Source: Cellulomonas fulva
GTDB taxonomy: Bacteria; Actinomycetota; Actinomycetes; Actinomycetales; Cellulomonadaceae
Length of the DNA: 64,000 bases
NCBI RefSeq assembly: GCF_018531375.1
Contig: NZ_JAHBOH010000001.1
Span: forward strand, 1,550,001 to 1,614,000
Direction: 5' to 3'
Position 1 is the stretch's first letter, and each line of letters opens with the position of its first letter. A model generated the notes under the pieces. That model made no database searches, was not told where the DNA came from, and worked only from the letters and a program-made list of their open reading frames with translations. A program made the position numbers and the translations under genes. Below, in pieces: positions 32,079 to 40,692 of this stretch.

Positions 32079-34061
32079 ATGACTTCCCGCCACCTCGTCG
32101 GCCCGGCCGCGAGACCTCCGGCGCGCGAGCTCGCGCCGCCCGCCCCGCGTGCTGCACGCGGGGCGGCGCGTCCCGTCGTGCCGCCGCTCGTCGCGCTGCT
32201 CCTCGCTGCGGCCCTCGCGGTCGTCGCTCTGCTCGTCGCGCCCGGCCCCGCGGCCCGCGCCGTCGGCGAGGACACGGTGCGCAACCCGCTGCTCGCCGAC
32301 GGTGCGGACCCGTGGCTGCAGTTCCACGACGGCAACTACTACCTCGCCACGACCACGTGGAGCTCGCAGCTGGTGATGCGCAAGGCTCCGACGCTCGCAG
32401 GGCTGCGCACCGCCGCGCCGGTCCACGTCTGGTCGGAGACCGCCGCGGACAGCGGGTTCAACTTCTGGGCGCCCGAGTTCCACCGGCTGAACGGCCCGAA
32501 CGGGACGCGCTGGTACCTGATGTACACCGCGGGGACCAGCGCCAACCTCGACGGCCAGAAGCTCCGGGTCCTGGAGAGCGCCGGCGACGACCCGATGGGT
32601 CCGTACGCGTTCAAGAGCACGCCGATGCCGTCGACCTGGAACATCGACGGCACGTACCTGACCGTCGGCAGCCAGCTCTACCTGCTGTGGTCCGAGTGGC
32701 AGGGGCCCGACCAGAGCATCTGGATCTCGCGGATGACCAACCCGTGGACCGTCACCGGCTCGCGCGTGCTGATCTCGCGGCCGACGTACGCCTGGGAGAC
32801 CCAGGGCGGCCGGACCAACGAGGCGCCGGAGGTGATCCAGCGGAACGGCCGGACGCACGTCGTGTTCTCGGCGAGCTCCTGCAACACCCCGGACTACAAG
32901 CTGGGCCTGCTGACCCTCACCGGCGGCGACCCGATGTCCGCGTCGTCGTGGACCAAGCGGTCGACGCCGGTGCTCCAGACGGGCAACGGCGTCTACGGCC
33001 CGGGCCACAACGGGTTCTTCCGGTCGCCCGACGGGACGCAGGACTGGCTGGTGTACCACGGCAACGCGAGCAGCAGCCAGGGGTGCGGCAGCACGCGCTC
33101 GACCCGCGTCCAGCCCTTCACCTGGGCGTCGGACGGGACCCCGAGCTTCGGCTCGCCGGTGTCGACGTCGACCGACCTCGCCGTGCCGTCAGGGGAGAAG
33201 GGGCCGCTCACGGCGGCTGTCGAGGGCGTGGCGTACACGCTCGTGAACCGCAGCACGGGCCGCTGTGCCGGCGTGGCGGGCGGCTCCGGGGCGGACGGCG
33301 CGAACATCGCGCAGTACGGCTGCGACCCGACGTCGAGCCGCTGGGTGCTGGACCCCACCGCGGACGGCTACTACCGGCTCGTGAACAAGTCGAGCAACAA
33401 GGTCGTCGACGTCGCGAGCTGCGGGTCGGCGGACGGCACCGCGGTGCGCCAGTGGGCCTGGCTCGACAACGCGTGCCAGCAGTGGCAGGTCACGCCGACC
33501 TCCGACGGCTGGTCGCGGCTGACCAACCGCGCGACCGGCAAGGTGCTCGACCTCGACTCCTGCGGGGCCGCCGACGCCACCGACATCCGGATCTGGACCT
33601 CGAACGGCACGGCCTGCCAGCAGTGGCGGCTCGCGCCGTCCGGCACCGTCGCCGTGGTGAGCAGCCAGAGCGGCAAGGTCGTCGACGTCGCCGACTGCTC
33701 CACCGCGAACGGGGCGTCCGTGCGCTCGTGGCCCTGGAACGGCGCCGCGTGCCAGCGGTGGACGTTCGCGCACACCGACAACGGCTACTACCGCCTGCGG
33801 CCGGAGTCCGCACCGGGCAGCTGCCTGGTCGTGGCGGGCGGCTCGACGGCCGACGGGGCCGCGCTCCAGCAGGGCTCCTGCTCGGCGTCGGGGAGCCAGT
33901 GGCGGATCGAGCCGCTCGCCGACGGCTCGGTGCGCCTGGTGGCGCGGCACAGCGGCAAGGCGCTCGACCTGGCGGGCTGCGGGCTGTCCACCGGGAACGC
34001 GCTGGTCCAGTGGTCGTGGCTGGACAACATCTGCCAGCGCTACACGCTGCGCGCGCTGTGA
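32079..34061 (+). CDS. secreted GH43 arabinan hydrolase with C-terminal CBM13 domains
   Basis: A 660-residue secreted enzyme. There is a long N-terminal region with a signal anchor (about 40-65). Next is a GH43 propeller (about 70-375: NPLLADGADPWLQFHDGNYY holds the base Asp, FWAPEFHRL and TNEAPEVIQR the acidic residues). Two ricin-B/CBM13 modules follow to the end (KVVDVASCGSADGTAVRQW and relatives). The layout resembles exo-acting GH43 subfamily 26 arabinofuranosidases. It likely trims arabinan made accessible by the divergent endo-enzyme. An ATG at 32061 is an alternative start. Confidence 0.9.
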   Translation: MTSRHLVGPAARPPARELAPPAPRAARGAARPVVPPLVALLLAAALAVVALLVAPGPAARAVGEDTVRNPLLADGADPWLQFHDGNYYLATTTWSSQLVMRKAPTLAGLRTAAPVHVWSETAADSGFNFWAPEFHRLNGPNGTRWYLMYTAGTSANLDGQKLRVLESAGDDPMGPYAFKSTPMPSTWNIDGTYLTVGSQLYLLWSEWQGPDQSIWISRMTNPWTVTGSRVLISRPTYAWETQGGRTNEAPEVIQRNGRTHVVFSASSCNTPDYKLGLLTLTGGDPMSASSWTKRSTPVLQTGNGVYGPGHNGFFRSPDGTQDWLVYHGNASSSQGCGSTRSTRVQPFTWASDGTPSFGSPVSTSTDLAVPSGEKGPLTAAVEGVAYTLVNRSTGRCAGVAGGSGADGANIAQYGCDPTSSRWVLDPTADGYYRLVNKSSNKVVDVASCGSADGTAVRQWAWLDNACQQWQVTPTSDGWSRLTNRATGKVLDLDSCGAADATDIRIWTSNGTACQQWRLAPSGTVAVVSSQSGKVVDVADCSTANGASVRSWPWNGAACQRWTFAHTDNGYYRLRPESAPGSCLVVAGGSTADGAALQQGSCSASGSQWRIEPLADGSVRLVARHSGKALDLAGCGLSTGNALVQWSWLDNICQRYTLRAL

Positions 34062-34066
34062 CGCGG

Positions 34067-34113
34067 GCGGCGCCCGGCCGGTCGCGGACCAGACCGTGAC
34101 GGCCGGGCGCCGC
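34067..34113. terminator. terminator between convergent GH43 and CoA ligase
   Basis: A 14-bp perfect stem: GCGGCGCCCGGCCG (34067-34080) with CGGCCGGGCGCCGC (34100-34113). Confidence 0.75.
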
Positions 34114-34115
34114 TC

Positions 34116-35726
34116 TCAGCGCGGCACGGGCGCGGGGGAGTACGTGGCGACGAGCTCGCGCTTCAGCACCTTGCCGGATCCGCCGAGCGGCAGCGTCTCG
34201 GTCAGGTGCACCACGCGCGGGAACTTGTACGCCGCGACGCGGGAGCTGGTGAACTCGACGATCTCCTCCGCCGTGGCCTGCCGGCCCGGCATGAGGACCA
34301 CCGCGGCGTGCACCTCCTGGCCGCGCTGCTCGTCGGGCACCCCGAAGACCGCCGCCTGCGCGACCGCCGGGTGCCGCACCATCACGTCCTCGATCTCGGT
34401 GGGGTACACGTTGTAGCCGTTGCGGACGATCATGTCCTTCTTGCGGTCGACGATCGTGACGACGTCGTCCGCGGTCATGGTGCCCAGGTCGCCGGTGCGG
34501 AACCAGCCGTCGACGACGACCTCGGCCGTGGCCTCCGGGCGGCCCAGGTAGCCCTTGAACAGGTTGTGGCCGCGGACCACGACCTCGCCGAGCACGTCCG
34601 GGCCGAGCAGCTCGATCCGGTCCTCGACGTCCGGGTCGGCGATCGCGACCTCGACGCCCCAGATGGGCCGGCCGACCGTCCCGGGCCGGATCGGCTCGCC
34701 CACGTGGTTGAAGGACACCGTCGGGGCCGTCTCGGTCAGGCCATAGCCCTCGTGGACGCTCGCGTCGAACGCGTTCTCGAAGGCCTCGAGGAGCGCGAGG
34801 GGGAGGGCGGCTCCGCCGGAGACGGCGTACTTGAGCGTCGGCCGCACCGCCGACCGTTCCGCCGCCTGCACCAGCCCCAGGAACATCGTCGGGACGGCCG
34901 TGAAGATCGTCGCGCCGTGCTCGACCATCTGCTCGAGCGCCTCGTCGGGGTCGAACCGCGGCAGCAGCAGCACCGCGGCCCCGACGCGGAAGCACGTGTT
35001 GAGGACGGCCGACTGGCCGAAGGTGTGGAAGAACGGCAGCCCGCCGAACACGACGTCGTCGGGCCGGACGTCCCCCGCGTCGATCAGCGTGACGTGGACC
35101 TGCTCGACCAGGGCGAGGTGCGTGGCCACCGCGCCCTTGGGGCGTCCGGTGGTGCCGGACGTGTAGAGGATGGTGGCGGGGGCCAGGGGGTTGACCGACG
35201 CGTACCGCGCGATCGGCGCGGCCCGTCCCGCCTCGTCCTCCAGCCGCGGCGCGGGGACCGCGGCCGCGTGCTCGTCGGGCACCAGGACGGTGACCACCGG
35301 CACCCCCGCGGCCGCGGCGGCGGGCAGCGCCTCGGCGAGCATGGGCGCGGCCGCGACCAGCAGCGTCGCCCCCGAGTCGCGCAGGACGTACTCGATCTCC
35401 TCCGCCTTGAACAGCAGGTGCACGGGCACGACGACCGCCCCCAGCGCGAGCACGCCGTAGTACGTCCGCGCGAAGTCCGGCACGTTGGGCACCAGCAGCG
35501 CGACGCGGTCGCCCGGACCGACCCCGCGGTCCCGCAGCGCGCCCGCGTACGCCCGGGTCTGGTCCCACAGCTCGCCGTAGCGCACGTGCCGGCCACCGAT
35601 GACGAACGCCGTCCGCTCGGGCTTGCGCCGCGCGGTCTCGGCGAGGATCGCGGCCACGGACAGCGTGCCGTGGCCGGGCCCAGTCAGGGCGTCGTCGGCC
35701 GGGGGCACGTTCGGTGCCTCGCTCAT
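34116..35726 (-). CDS. acyl-CoA synthetase (AMP-forming)
   Basis: A 536-residue ANL-family ligase. The P-loop motif YTSGTTGRPKGA (about residues 190-201), the GYGLTE motif, the GWFRTGD motif and the C-terminal Lys in PLGGSGKVLKREL are all present. It activates a carboxylic acid to its CoA ester; chain length cannot be read from sequence. AAAGGA precedes the ATG. It is last in the phosphotransferase-ACAD-ligase operon behind operator C. Confidence 0.93.
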   Translation of the reverse strand: MSEAPNVPPADDALTGPGHGTLSVAAILAETARRKPERTAFVIGGRHVRYGELWDQTRAYAGALRDRGVGPGDRVALLVPNVPDFARTYYGVLALGAVVVPVHLLFKAEEIEYVLRDSGATLLVAAAPMLAEALPAAAAAGVPVVTVLVPDEHAAAVPAPRLEDEAGRAAPIARYASVNPLAPATILYTSGTTGRPKGAVATHLALVEQVHVTLIDAGDVRPDDVVFGGLPFFHTFGQSAVLNTCFRVGAAVLLLPRFDPDEALEQMVEHGATIFTAVPTMFLGLVQAAERSAVRPTLKYAVSGGAALPLALLEAFENAFDASVHEGYGLTETAPTVSFNHVGEPIRPGTVGRPIWGVEVAIADPDVEDRIELLGPDVLGEVVVRGHNLFKGYLGRPEATAEVVVDGWFRTGDLGTMTADDVVTIVDRKKDMIVRNGYNVYPTEIEDVMVRHPAVAQAAVFGVPDEQRGQEVHAAVVLMPGRQATAEEIVEFTSSRVAAYKFPRVVHLTETLPLGGSGKVLKRELVATYSPAPVPR

Positions 35727-35737
35727 GGTGCGTCCTT

Positions 35738-36955
35738 TCACGTCGTGGCCGGGCGGGGCGCCAGCTCCGCCTTGCCGAGGGAGGAGAGGTGGACCTCGTC
35801 GGGACCGTCGGCCAGGCGCAGCGCCCGGGCCCCGGCCCACATCGCGGCCAACGGCTGGTCCTGGGACAGGCCGGCCGCGCCGAAGAGCTGGATCGCGTGG
35901 TCGACGATGCGCTGCACCGCGCTCGGCACCGCGATCTTGATGGCCTGGATCTCGGTCATCGCCGCCTTGTTGCCGACGGTGTCCATGAGCCAGGCGGTCT
36001 TGAGCACCAGGAGGCGCAGCGACTCGATCTCGATGCGCGCGCGGGCTGCCCACTCCCGGACCACCCCGCGCTCGGCCAGGGGCCGGCCGAACGTCGACCG
36101 GGAGCCCGCGCGCTCGCGGACCAGGTCCAGCGCGCGCTCCGCCGTGCCCAGCGCGCGCATGCAGTGGTGGATCCGGCCCGGACCGAGCCGCGCCTGCGCG
36201 ATCGCGAAGCCGTCACCGGGGCCGCCCAGGATCGCGTCCGCCGGCACCCGGACGTCCTCGAACGCGAGCTCGGCGTGGCCGCCGTGGTCGCGGTCGTCGT
36301 ACCCGAGCACCGTCAGCGGGCGCACCACCCGCACCCCCGGGGCGTCGCGCGGCACCAGGACCATGCTCTGACGGCGGTGGCGCGGCGCCTCGGGGTCCGT
36401 CAGGCCCATCACGACGAGCAGGCGCGCGTCGGGGTTCATCGCGCCCGTGGACCACCACTTGCGCCCGGTGACCACCCACTCGTCGCCCTCGCGCCGGATG
36501 CGCGTCGCGATCTGGTTCGCGTCGGAGGACGCCACGCCCGGCTCCGTCATGCAGAACGCCGACCGGATGCGCGCGTCGAGCAGCGGCTCGAGCCACCGCT
36601 CGCGCTGCTCGGGGGTGCCGAACTCGGCCAGGAGCTCCATGTTGCCGGTGTCCGGGGCGGCGCAGTTCGTCGCCACCGGGCCCAGCGGCATGCTGCGGCC
36701 CAGGACCTCGGCGACCGGGGCGTACTGCAGCTGGGTCAGCCCCGCGCCGTGCTCTCCCGGCAGGAACAGGTTCCACAGGCCCTCGGCGCGCGCCCGCTCC
36801 TGGAGGTCGGCCACCACCGGCGGGAACGTCCACGCGTCCGGCGCCTCGGCGAGCTGCCGGGCCAGGACCGGCTCGGCCGGCAGGACGTGCGACTCGACGA
36901 ACGCGCCCGCCTGCGCCACCAGCGCGCGGGTGCGGGCGTCGTGGGCGAAGTCCAT
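35738..36955 (-). CDS. acyl-CoA dehydrogenase (ACAD10/11-like)
   Basis: A 405-residue ACAD. FAD-binding FCMTEPGVASSDANQI and WWSTGAMNPDARLLVVMG match the ACAD10/11 subfamily. The C-terminal IQLFGAAGLSQDQPLAAMW holds the flavin/CoA region. In animals this ACAD type is fused to a phosphotransferase domain. Here the two are adjacent genes with a 13-bp gap, which supports a shared pathway. Confidence 0.93.
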   Translation of the reverse strand: MDFAHDARTRALVAQAGAFVESHVLPAEPVLARQLAEAPDAWTFPPVVADLQERARAEGLWNLFLPGEHGAGLTQLQYAPVAEVLGRSMPLGPVATNCAAPDTGNMELLAEFGTPEQRERWLEPLLDARIRSAFCMTEPGVASSDANQIATRIRREGDEWVVTGRKWWSTGAMNPDARLLVVMGLTDPEAPRHRRQSMVLVPRDAPGVRVVRPLTVLGYDDRDHGGHAELAFEDVRVPADAILGGPGDGFAIAQARLGPGRIHHCMRALGTAERALDLVRERAGSRSTFGRPLAERGVVREWAARARIEIESLRLLVLKTAWLMDTVGNKAAMTEIQAIKIAVPSAVQRIVDHAIQLFGAAGLSQDQPLAAMWAGARALRLADGPDEVHLSSLGKAELAPRPATT

Positions 36956-36968
36956 GGGTCTCCCTCCG

Positions 36969-38030
36969 TCAGCGCACGCCGGTGCGTGCCACGTGGGCGA
37001 GGCCGTCCCGCGCGAGCGGGACGACGAGGTCGCCGATGGTGTCGAAGCCCGTCCCGACGGTCTCGCCCGCCCGGAACCGGAAGTGCACGCCCTCGAGGAT
37101 CACGGCGAGCTTGTACGCGGCGAACGCGCGGTACCAGTGCAGGTCGGGGATCCGGACGCCCCGGTGCTCGGCGTACGCGTCGAGCAGCTCCGCGAACGGC
37201 GGGTACCCCGCGGCCGGGTCGACCGCCGAGGCGCCCGCTCCCGGCGCGACCTCGCGGATCGCCCAGTACATGCCGAGCATGCCGACGTCGACCAGCGGGT
37301 CGCCCAGCGTCGACATCTCCCAGTCGAGGATCGCCGAGATGCGCGGCCCCGCGGGCTCTCGCACGACGAGGGCGTTGTCGAGCCGGTAGTCGCCGTGCAC
37401 CAGCGCCGGGCGGTCGGAACCGGGCACGTCGACGCGGAGGCGCTCCTGCAGCTCGTCGAGCTCGGGGAGTGCCCGCGAGCGCGAGCCGTCGTACTGCTTG
37501 CCCCACCGCACGAGCTGGCGGGCCAGGAACCCGTCCGGCCGGCCGAGGTCCGCCAGTCCCACCCGCGCCGGGTCGAGCGTGTGCAGCTCCGCGAGCAGGC
37601 GTGCGAGCTCGCGGCTCACGTCGCGCAGGCCGTCCGGCGTGAACGCGGCGTTCTGCTCGGGGCTCGCCAGCGCCTGGCCGGGCACCCGCGACATCAGGTA
37701 GAAGGGCGTGCCCGTGCCGGCCGTGCCGTCGGCGTCGTCGTGCAGCGCCAGGGCGCGGGGGACCGGCACCGGCGTGGGGCCGAGCGCGCTGATGACCCGG
37801 TGCTCGCGCGCCATGTCGTGCGCCGTCGCCTGGACGTGGCCGAGCGGGGGCCGCCGCAGCACCAGCGGCACCGCCGCTCCGTCGACCCGGTAGGTGAGGT
37901 TGGACCGGCCCCCGGTGAGCAGGCTCGCGGTGAGCGTGCCGCTCCCGGCGAGCCCGGGGTGCGTCCGCCGCAGCCAGGCCTGCAGCCGCGCGACGTCGAG
38001 GCCGGGCGGGGTGCCCGGAGCATCGGTCAT
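36969..38030 (-). CDS. APH-like phosphotransferase (ACAD10/11 N-domain / LvaA-like)
   Basis: A 353-residue kinase of the aminoglycoside-phosphotransferase fold. LTGGRSNLTYRV is the nucleotide loop, LVHGDYRLDNALV the catalytic Brenner motif, and ISAILDWEMSTLGDPLVDVG the metal-binding DxD/E region. Family members in ACAD11 and in the Pseudomonas levulinate operon phosphorylate 4-hydroxyacyl-CoA. An antibiotic-resistance role is unlikely given the operon. Confidence 0.92.
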   Translation of the reverse strand: MTDAPGTPPGLDVARLQAWLRRTHPGLAGSGTLTASLLTGGRSNLTYRVDGAAVPLVLRRPPLGHVQATAHDMAREHRVISALGPTPVPVPRALALHDDADGTAGTGTPFYLMSRVPGQALASPEQNAAFTPDGLRDVSRELARLLAELHTLDPARVGLADLGRPDGFLARQLVRWGKQYDGSRSRALPELDELQERLRVDVPGSDRPALVHGDYRLDNALVVREPAGPRISAILDWEMSTLGDPLVDVGMLGMYWAIREVAPGAGASAVDPAAGYPPFAELLDAYAEHRGVRIPDLHWYRAFAAYKLAVILEGVHFRFRAGETVGTGFDTIGDLVVPLARDGLAHVARTGVR

Positions 38031-38090
38031 CCTCGACCACCTCGTCGTCGTCCGGGCTCGGCCGGGCGCCATCGCCCGCTGCCCAGCAGC

Positions 38091-38108
38091 ATACCGCGCG
38101 GTCGGTAT
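38091..38108 (-). promoter_or_regulatory. TetR-type operator C
   Basis: ATACCGCGCGGTCGGTAT lies 60 bp upstream of the phosphotransferase start, and the flanking C and G extend the symmetry to CATACCG/CGGTATG. It is the most symmetric of the four sites. Confidence 0.75.
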
Positions 38109-38156
38109 GTGGGGAACCCGGGAGCTGTCCGGCGCATGTCGTGACGTCGCGCCGGG

Positions 38157-38606
38157 TCAGGGGGTCACGACGAGCTCGCGCTCGATCGCGGCGCGCAACG
38201 GCTCCGGGATCGGCGCGGGCCGTCGCGAGACGGCGTCGACGAAGACGTGCACGAACCGGCCGGTGGCCGCGAGCGCGGGCTCCGGGCCGGGCTGCCCGGG
38301 CTCTGCCGGCTCCGGTACCGCGCTGATGCCCAGCTCCCAGGTCACGCTCGTCCGGCCGACGCGGGCGGCGCGCAGGCCGATGCGCAGCGACTGCGGGAAC
38401 GAGACCGACGCCCGGTACTCGCACGACGACGACGCGCACACGGCGATGTGCTCGCCCCCGCGCGGGTCCAGCCCGGCGCGCACCAGCCAGCGGTTGATGG
38501 CGGTGTCCATGGCCTCGTAGTAGACGGCGTTGTTCACGTGGCCGTACTGGTCGTTGTCGTTCCACCGCGTCGGGACGACGGCGTGGTGGCCGTAGCGCTC
38601 CGTCAC
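38157..38606 (-). CDS. acyl-CoA thioesterase (4-HBT hotdog family)
   Basis: A 149-residue single-hotdog thioesterase. TRWNDNDQYGHVNNAVYYEAMD (residues 14-35) includes the catalytic Asp region of the 4-hydroxybenzoyl-CoA thioesterase/YbgC group. It hydrolyses acyl-CoA, perhaps to relieve CoA trapping. GTG start overlapping the TetR stop by 4 bp. Confidence 0.9.
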   Translation of the reverse strand: MTERYGHHAVVPTRWNDNDQYGHVNNAVYYEAMDTAINRWLVRAGLDPRGGEHIAVCASSSCEYRASVSFPQSLRIGLRAARVGRTSVTWELGISAVPEPAEPGQPGPEPALAATGRFVHVFVDAVSRRPAPIPEPLRAAIERELVVTP

Positions 38607-39328
38607 GCCGCACCTCCCGGTGCGTCGGGACGCAGGACCAGCTCGAACGCCGCGCGGGCGCGCTCGACGGACGGTGCGTCGCCGGTGATGAGGTCGGCGT
38701 ACGTGAAGGACTCCGAGATGCGGACCAGCAGGTAGGCCAGGTCGTGCGGCGGGACGCGGCCGAAGGGCCGCTCGCCGAGCTCGTCGCGGACCAGCTTCTC
38801 CGCGACCGCGACGTAGCGCCGCTGGATCTCGCTCTCGTTCGTCGTGAGCAGGCGCAGCGCGCGGGCCGGCTCGCGGCGCAGGAAGTCGCGGAAGTAAGGC
38901 GCGGCGATCAGGTCGCGGACGAACGCGGTGAGGACCGCGACCACGCGGTCGGCGCCCCGGCGGTCCCGTGCGGTGGCGTCCGCCTGCGAGAGCGTGGGGA
39001 CGGCGAGGGACCACAGCACCTCGGAGAGCAGGCTGTCGCGGTTGCCGACCCACCGGAACAGCGAGGTGCGGTCGATGCCGATGCGCAGCGCGAGCCGCCC
39101 CATGTCGATGCGCTCCCCGGCGATGAACGTCTCCCGCGCCAGACGGAACGCGTGGACCGCGTCCGGGTGCGCACCGTCCTCGAGCCGCTGCGAGAGCCAG
39201 GAGGGCGCGGCGGCCGTGCCCGCGCGGGCGAGGTCCGTGCCGTGCGTGCCGGGCGCGTGGGGCTCGTCGGGCGGGGCTCCCGTGCGGGCCTCCGGGGCGG
39301 GTCCCGCGCTCGTCGTCGAGGTCGGCAT
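38603..39328 (-). CDS. TetR-family regulator (QsdR-like)
   Basis: A 241-residue regulator with a low-complexity N-terminal 35 residues. The HTH is RIDMGRLALRIGIDRTSLFR followed by WVGNRDSLL. The end, ISESFTYADLITGDAPSVER, resembles the ligand domain of QsdR-type TetR proteins. TAGAGT (39336-39341, minus) is a -10 placed for a nearly leaderless mRNA. It is divergent from the ACAD-thiolase operon, with an inverted repeat (39362-39385) between them. Confidence 0.9.
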   Translation of the reverse strand: MPTSTTSAGPAPEARTGAPPDEPHAPGTHGTDLARAGTAAAPSWLSQRLEDGAHPDAVHAFRLARETFIAGERIDMGRLALRIGIDRTSLFRWVGNRDSLLSEVLWSLAVPTLSQADATARDRRGADRVVAVLTAFVRDLIAAPYFRDFLRREPARALRLLTTNESEIQRRYVAVAEKLVRDELGERPFGRVPPHDLAYLLVRISESFTYADLITGDAPSVERARAAFELVLRPDAPGGAA

Positions 39329-39361
39329 GGACCGCACTCTAGACCTGACGGCGGTCGATGG

Positions 39362-39385
39362 TGCAACATTCCTGAAAATGATGCA
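39362..39385. promoter_or_regulatory. candidate operator of the QsdR-like TetR
   Basis: TGCAACATT (39362-39370) and AATGATGCA (39377-39385) are inverted arms (8 of 9 paired) around 6 bp. It sits in an AT-richer patch between divergent genes. Confidence 0.65.
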
Positions 39386-39443
39386 CGCTGTGGGACGGGA
39401 CCGGCGACGCACGCCGGCGATCGACGACGATCGGAGACGAGCG

Positions 39444-40646
39444 ATGACCGACACCCTCCTGGCGCCCGCGGTGCCCGAGACCCTGCACGCCGACTTCTAC
39501 GGCTTCCAGGCGGACCTCACGCCCGTCGAGCAGGACGCGGCGCTGCGGCTGCGCGAGCTGCTCGAGCGGGAGGTCCGCCCCATCGCGAACGACTACTGGG
39601 CGCGGGCCGAGTTCCCGCACCAGGTCGTGCAGCCGCTCGCGCGGTTCGGCGCGTTCGGCGCGTTCATCCCCGAGGTGGCGCGGTTCGAGAACAGCGCGGT
39701 CTACCGCGGCTGGGCGGGCATGGAGCTCGGCCGCGTCGACGCGTCGACGTGCACCTTCGTCGGCGTGCAGTCCGGACTCGCGATGGGCGCGATCCACGTC
39801 GGCGGATCCCGGGAGCAGCGGGAGGAGTGGCTGCCCGCGATGGCCGACGGCACGGTGATGGGCGCGTTCGGGCTGACCGAGCCGCTGTCCGGCTCCGACA
39901 CCGCGCGCGGCCTGCGCACCACCGCGCGGCGCGACGGCGACCGGTGGGTGCTCAACGGCGCCAAGCGCTGGATCGGGAACGCCACGTTCTCCGACATCAC
40001 GGTGGTCTGGGCGCGGGACGTCGCGGACCAGCAGGTCAAGGGGTTCCTCGTGCGGCGGGGGACGCCCGGGTTCACCACGTCCAAGATCGAGGGCAAGCAG
40101 GCGCTGCGGATCGTGCAGAACGCCGACATCACGCTCGAGGACGTCGTCGTCCCCGAGTCCGACCGCCTGCCCGAGGTCCACTCGTTCCGCGAGGTCGCGA
40201 TCGTCCTGCGGCTCACCCGGGCCGAGGTCGCGTGGCAGGCGATCGGCGTCGCGGTGGGCGCGTACGAGGCCGCGGTGCGCTACGCCGGCGAGCGCGAGCA
40301 GTTCGGCAAGACGATCGCGCACTACCAGATCGTCCAGGACCGGCTCGCCTCCTGCCTCGGCAACATCACGGCGTGCATCGCGATGTGCATGCAGGTCTCG
40401 CGCATGCAGGACGAGGGCCGGCAGCGCGACGAGCACGCGGCGCTCGCCAAGAGCTTCGTCACGACGAGGATGCGCGAGGTCGTCGCGTGGTGCCGCGAGC
40501 TGCTGGGCGGCAACGGCATCACGCTCGAGCACGGCGTCGCCCGGTACTTCGCGGACGCCGAGGCCGTGTACTCGTTCGAGGGCACGCGCGACATGAACCA
40601 GCTCATCGTCGGGCGGTCGATCACGGGCGTCTCCGCGTTCGTCTGA
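39444..40646 (+). CDS. acyl-CoA dehydrogenase (glutaryl-CoA dehydrogenase-like)
   Basis: A 400-residue ACAD. FGLTEPLSGSDTARGLRTTA binds FAD, and YSFEGTRDMNQLIVGRSITG at the end matches glutaryl-CoA dehydrogenase, with the catalytic Glu in FEGT. The Arg that binds the glutaryl carboxylate cannot be placed with certainty, so decarboxylating activity is not proven. It is followed by a thiolase 46 bp downstream. Confidence 0.92.
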   Translation: MTDTLLAPAVPETLHADFYGFQADLTPVEQDAALRLRELLEREVRPIANDYWARAEFPHQVVQPLARFGAFGAFIPEVARFENSAVYRGWAGMELGRVDASTCTFVGVQSGLAMGAIHVGGSREQREEWLPAMADGTVMGAFGLTEPLSGSDTARGLRTTARRDGDRWVLNGAKRWIGNATFSDITVVWARDVADQQVKGFLVRRGTPGFTTSKIEGKQALRIVQNADITLEDVVVPESDRLPEVHSFREVAIVLRLTRAEVAWQAIGVAVGAYEAAVRYAGEREQFGKTIAHYQIVQDRLASCLGNITACIAMCMQVSRMQDEGRQRDEHAALAKSFVTTRMREVVAWCRELLGGNGITLEHGVARYFADAEAVYSFEGTRDMNQLIVGRSITGVSAFV

Positions 40647-40692
40647 CCGCCCGCCCCAGCCCGGAACCCGCACCCACGACAGGAGGACGACC

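Noticed and set aside
36969-38030. Aminoglycoside resistance gene
   Set aside because: The APH fold is shared, but the operon with an ACAD and CoA ligase points to the ACAD11/Lva-type kinase.
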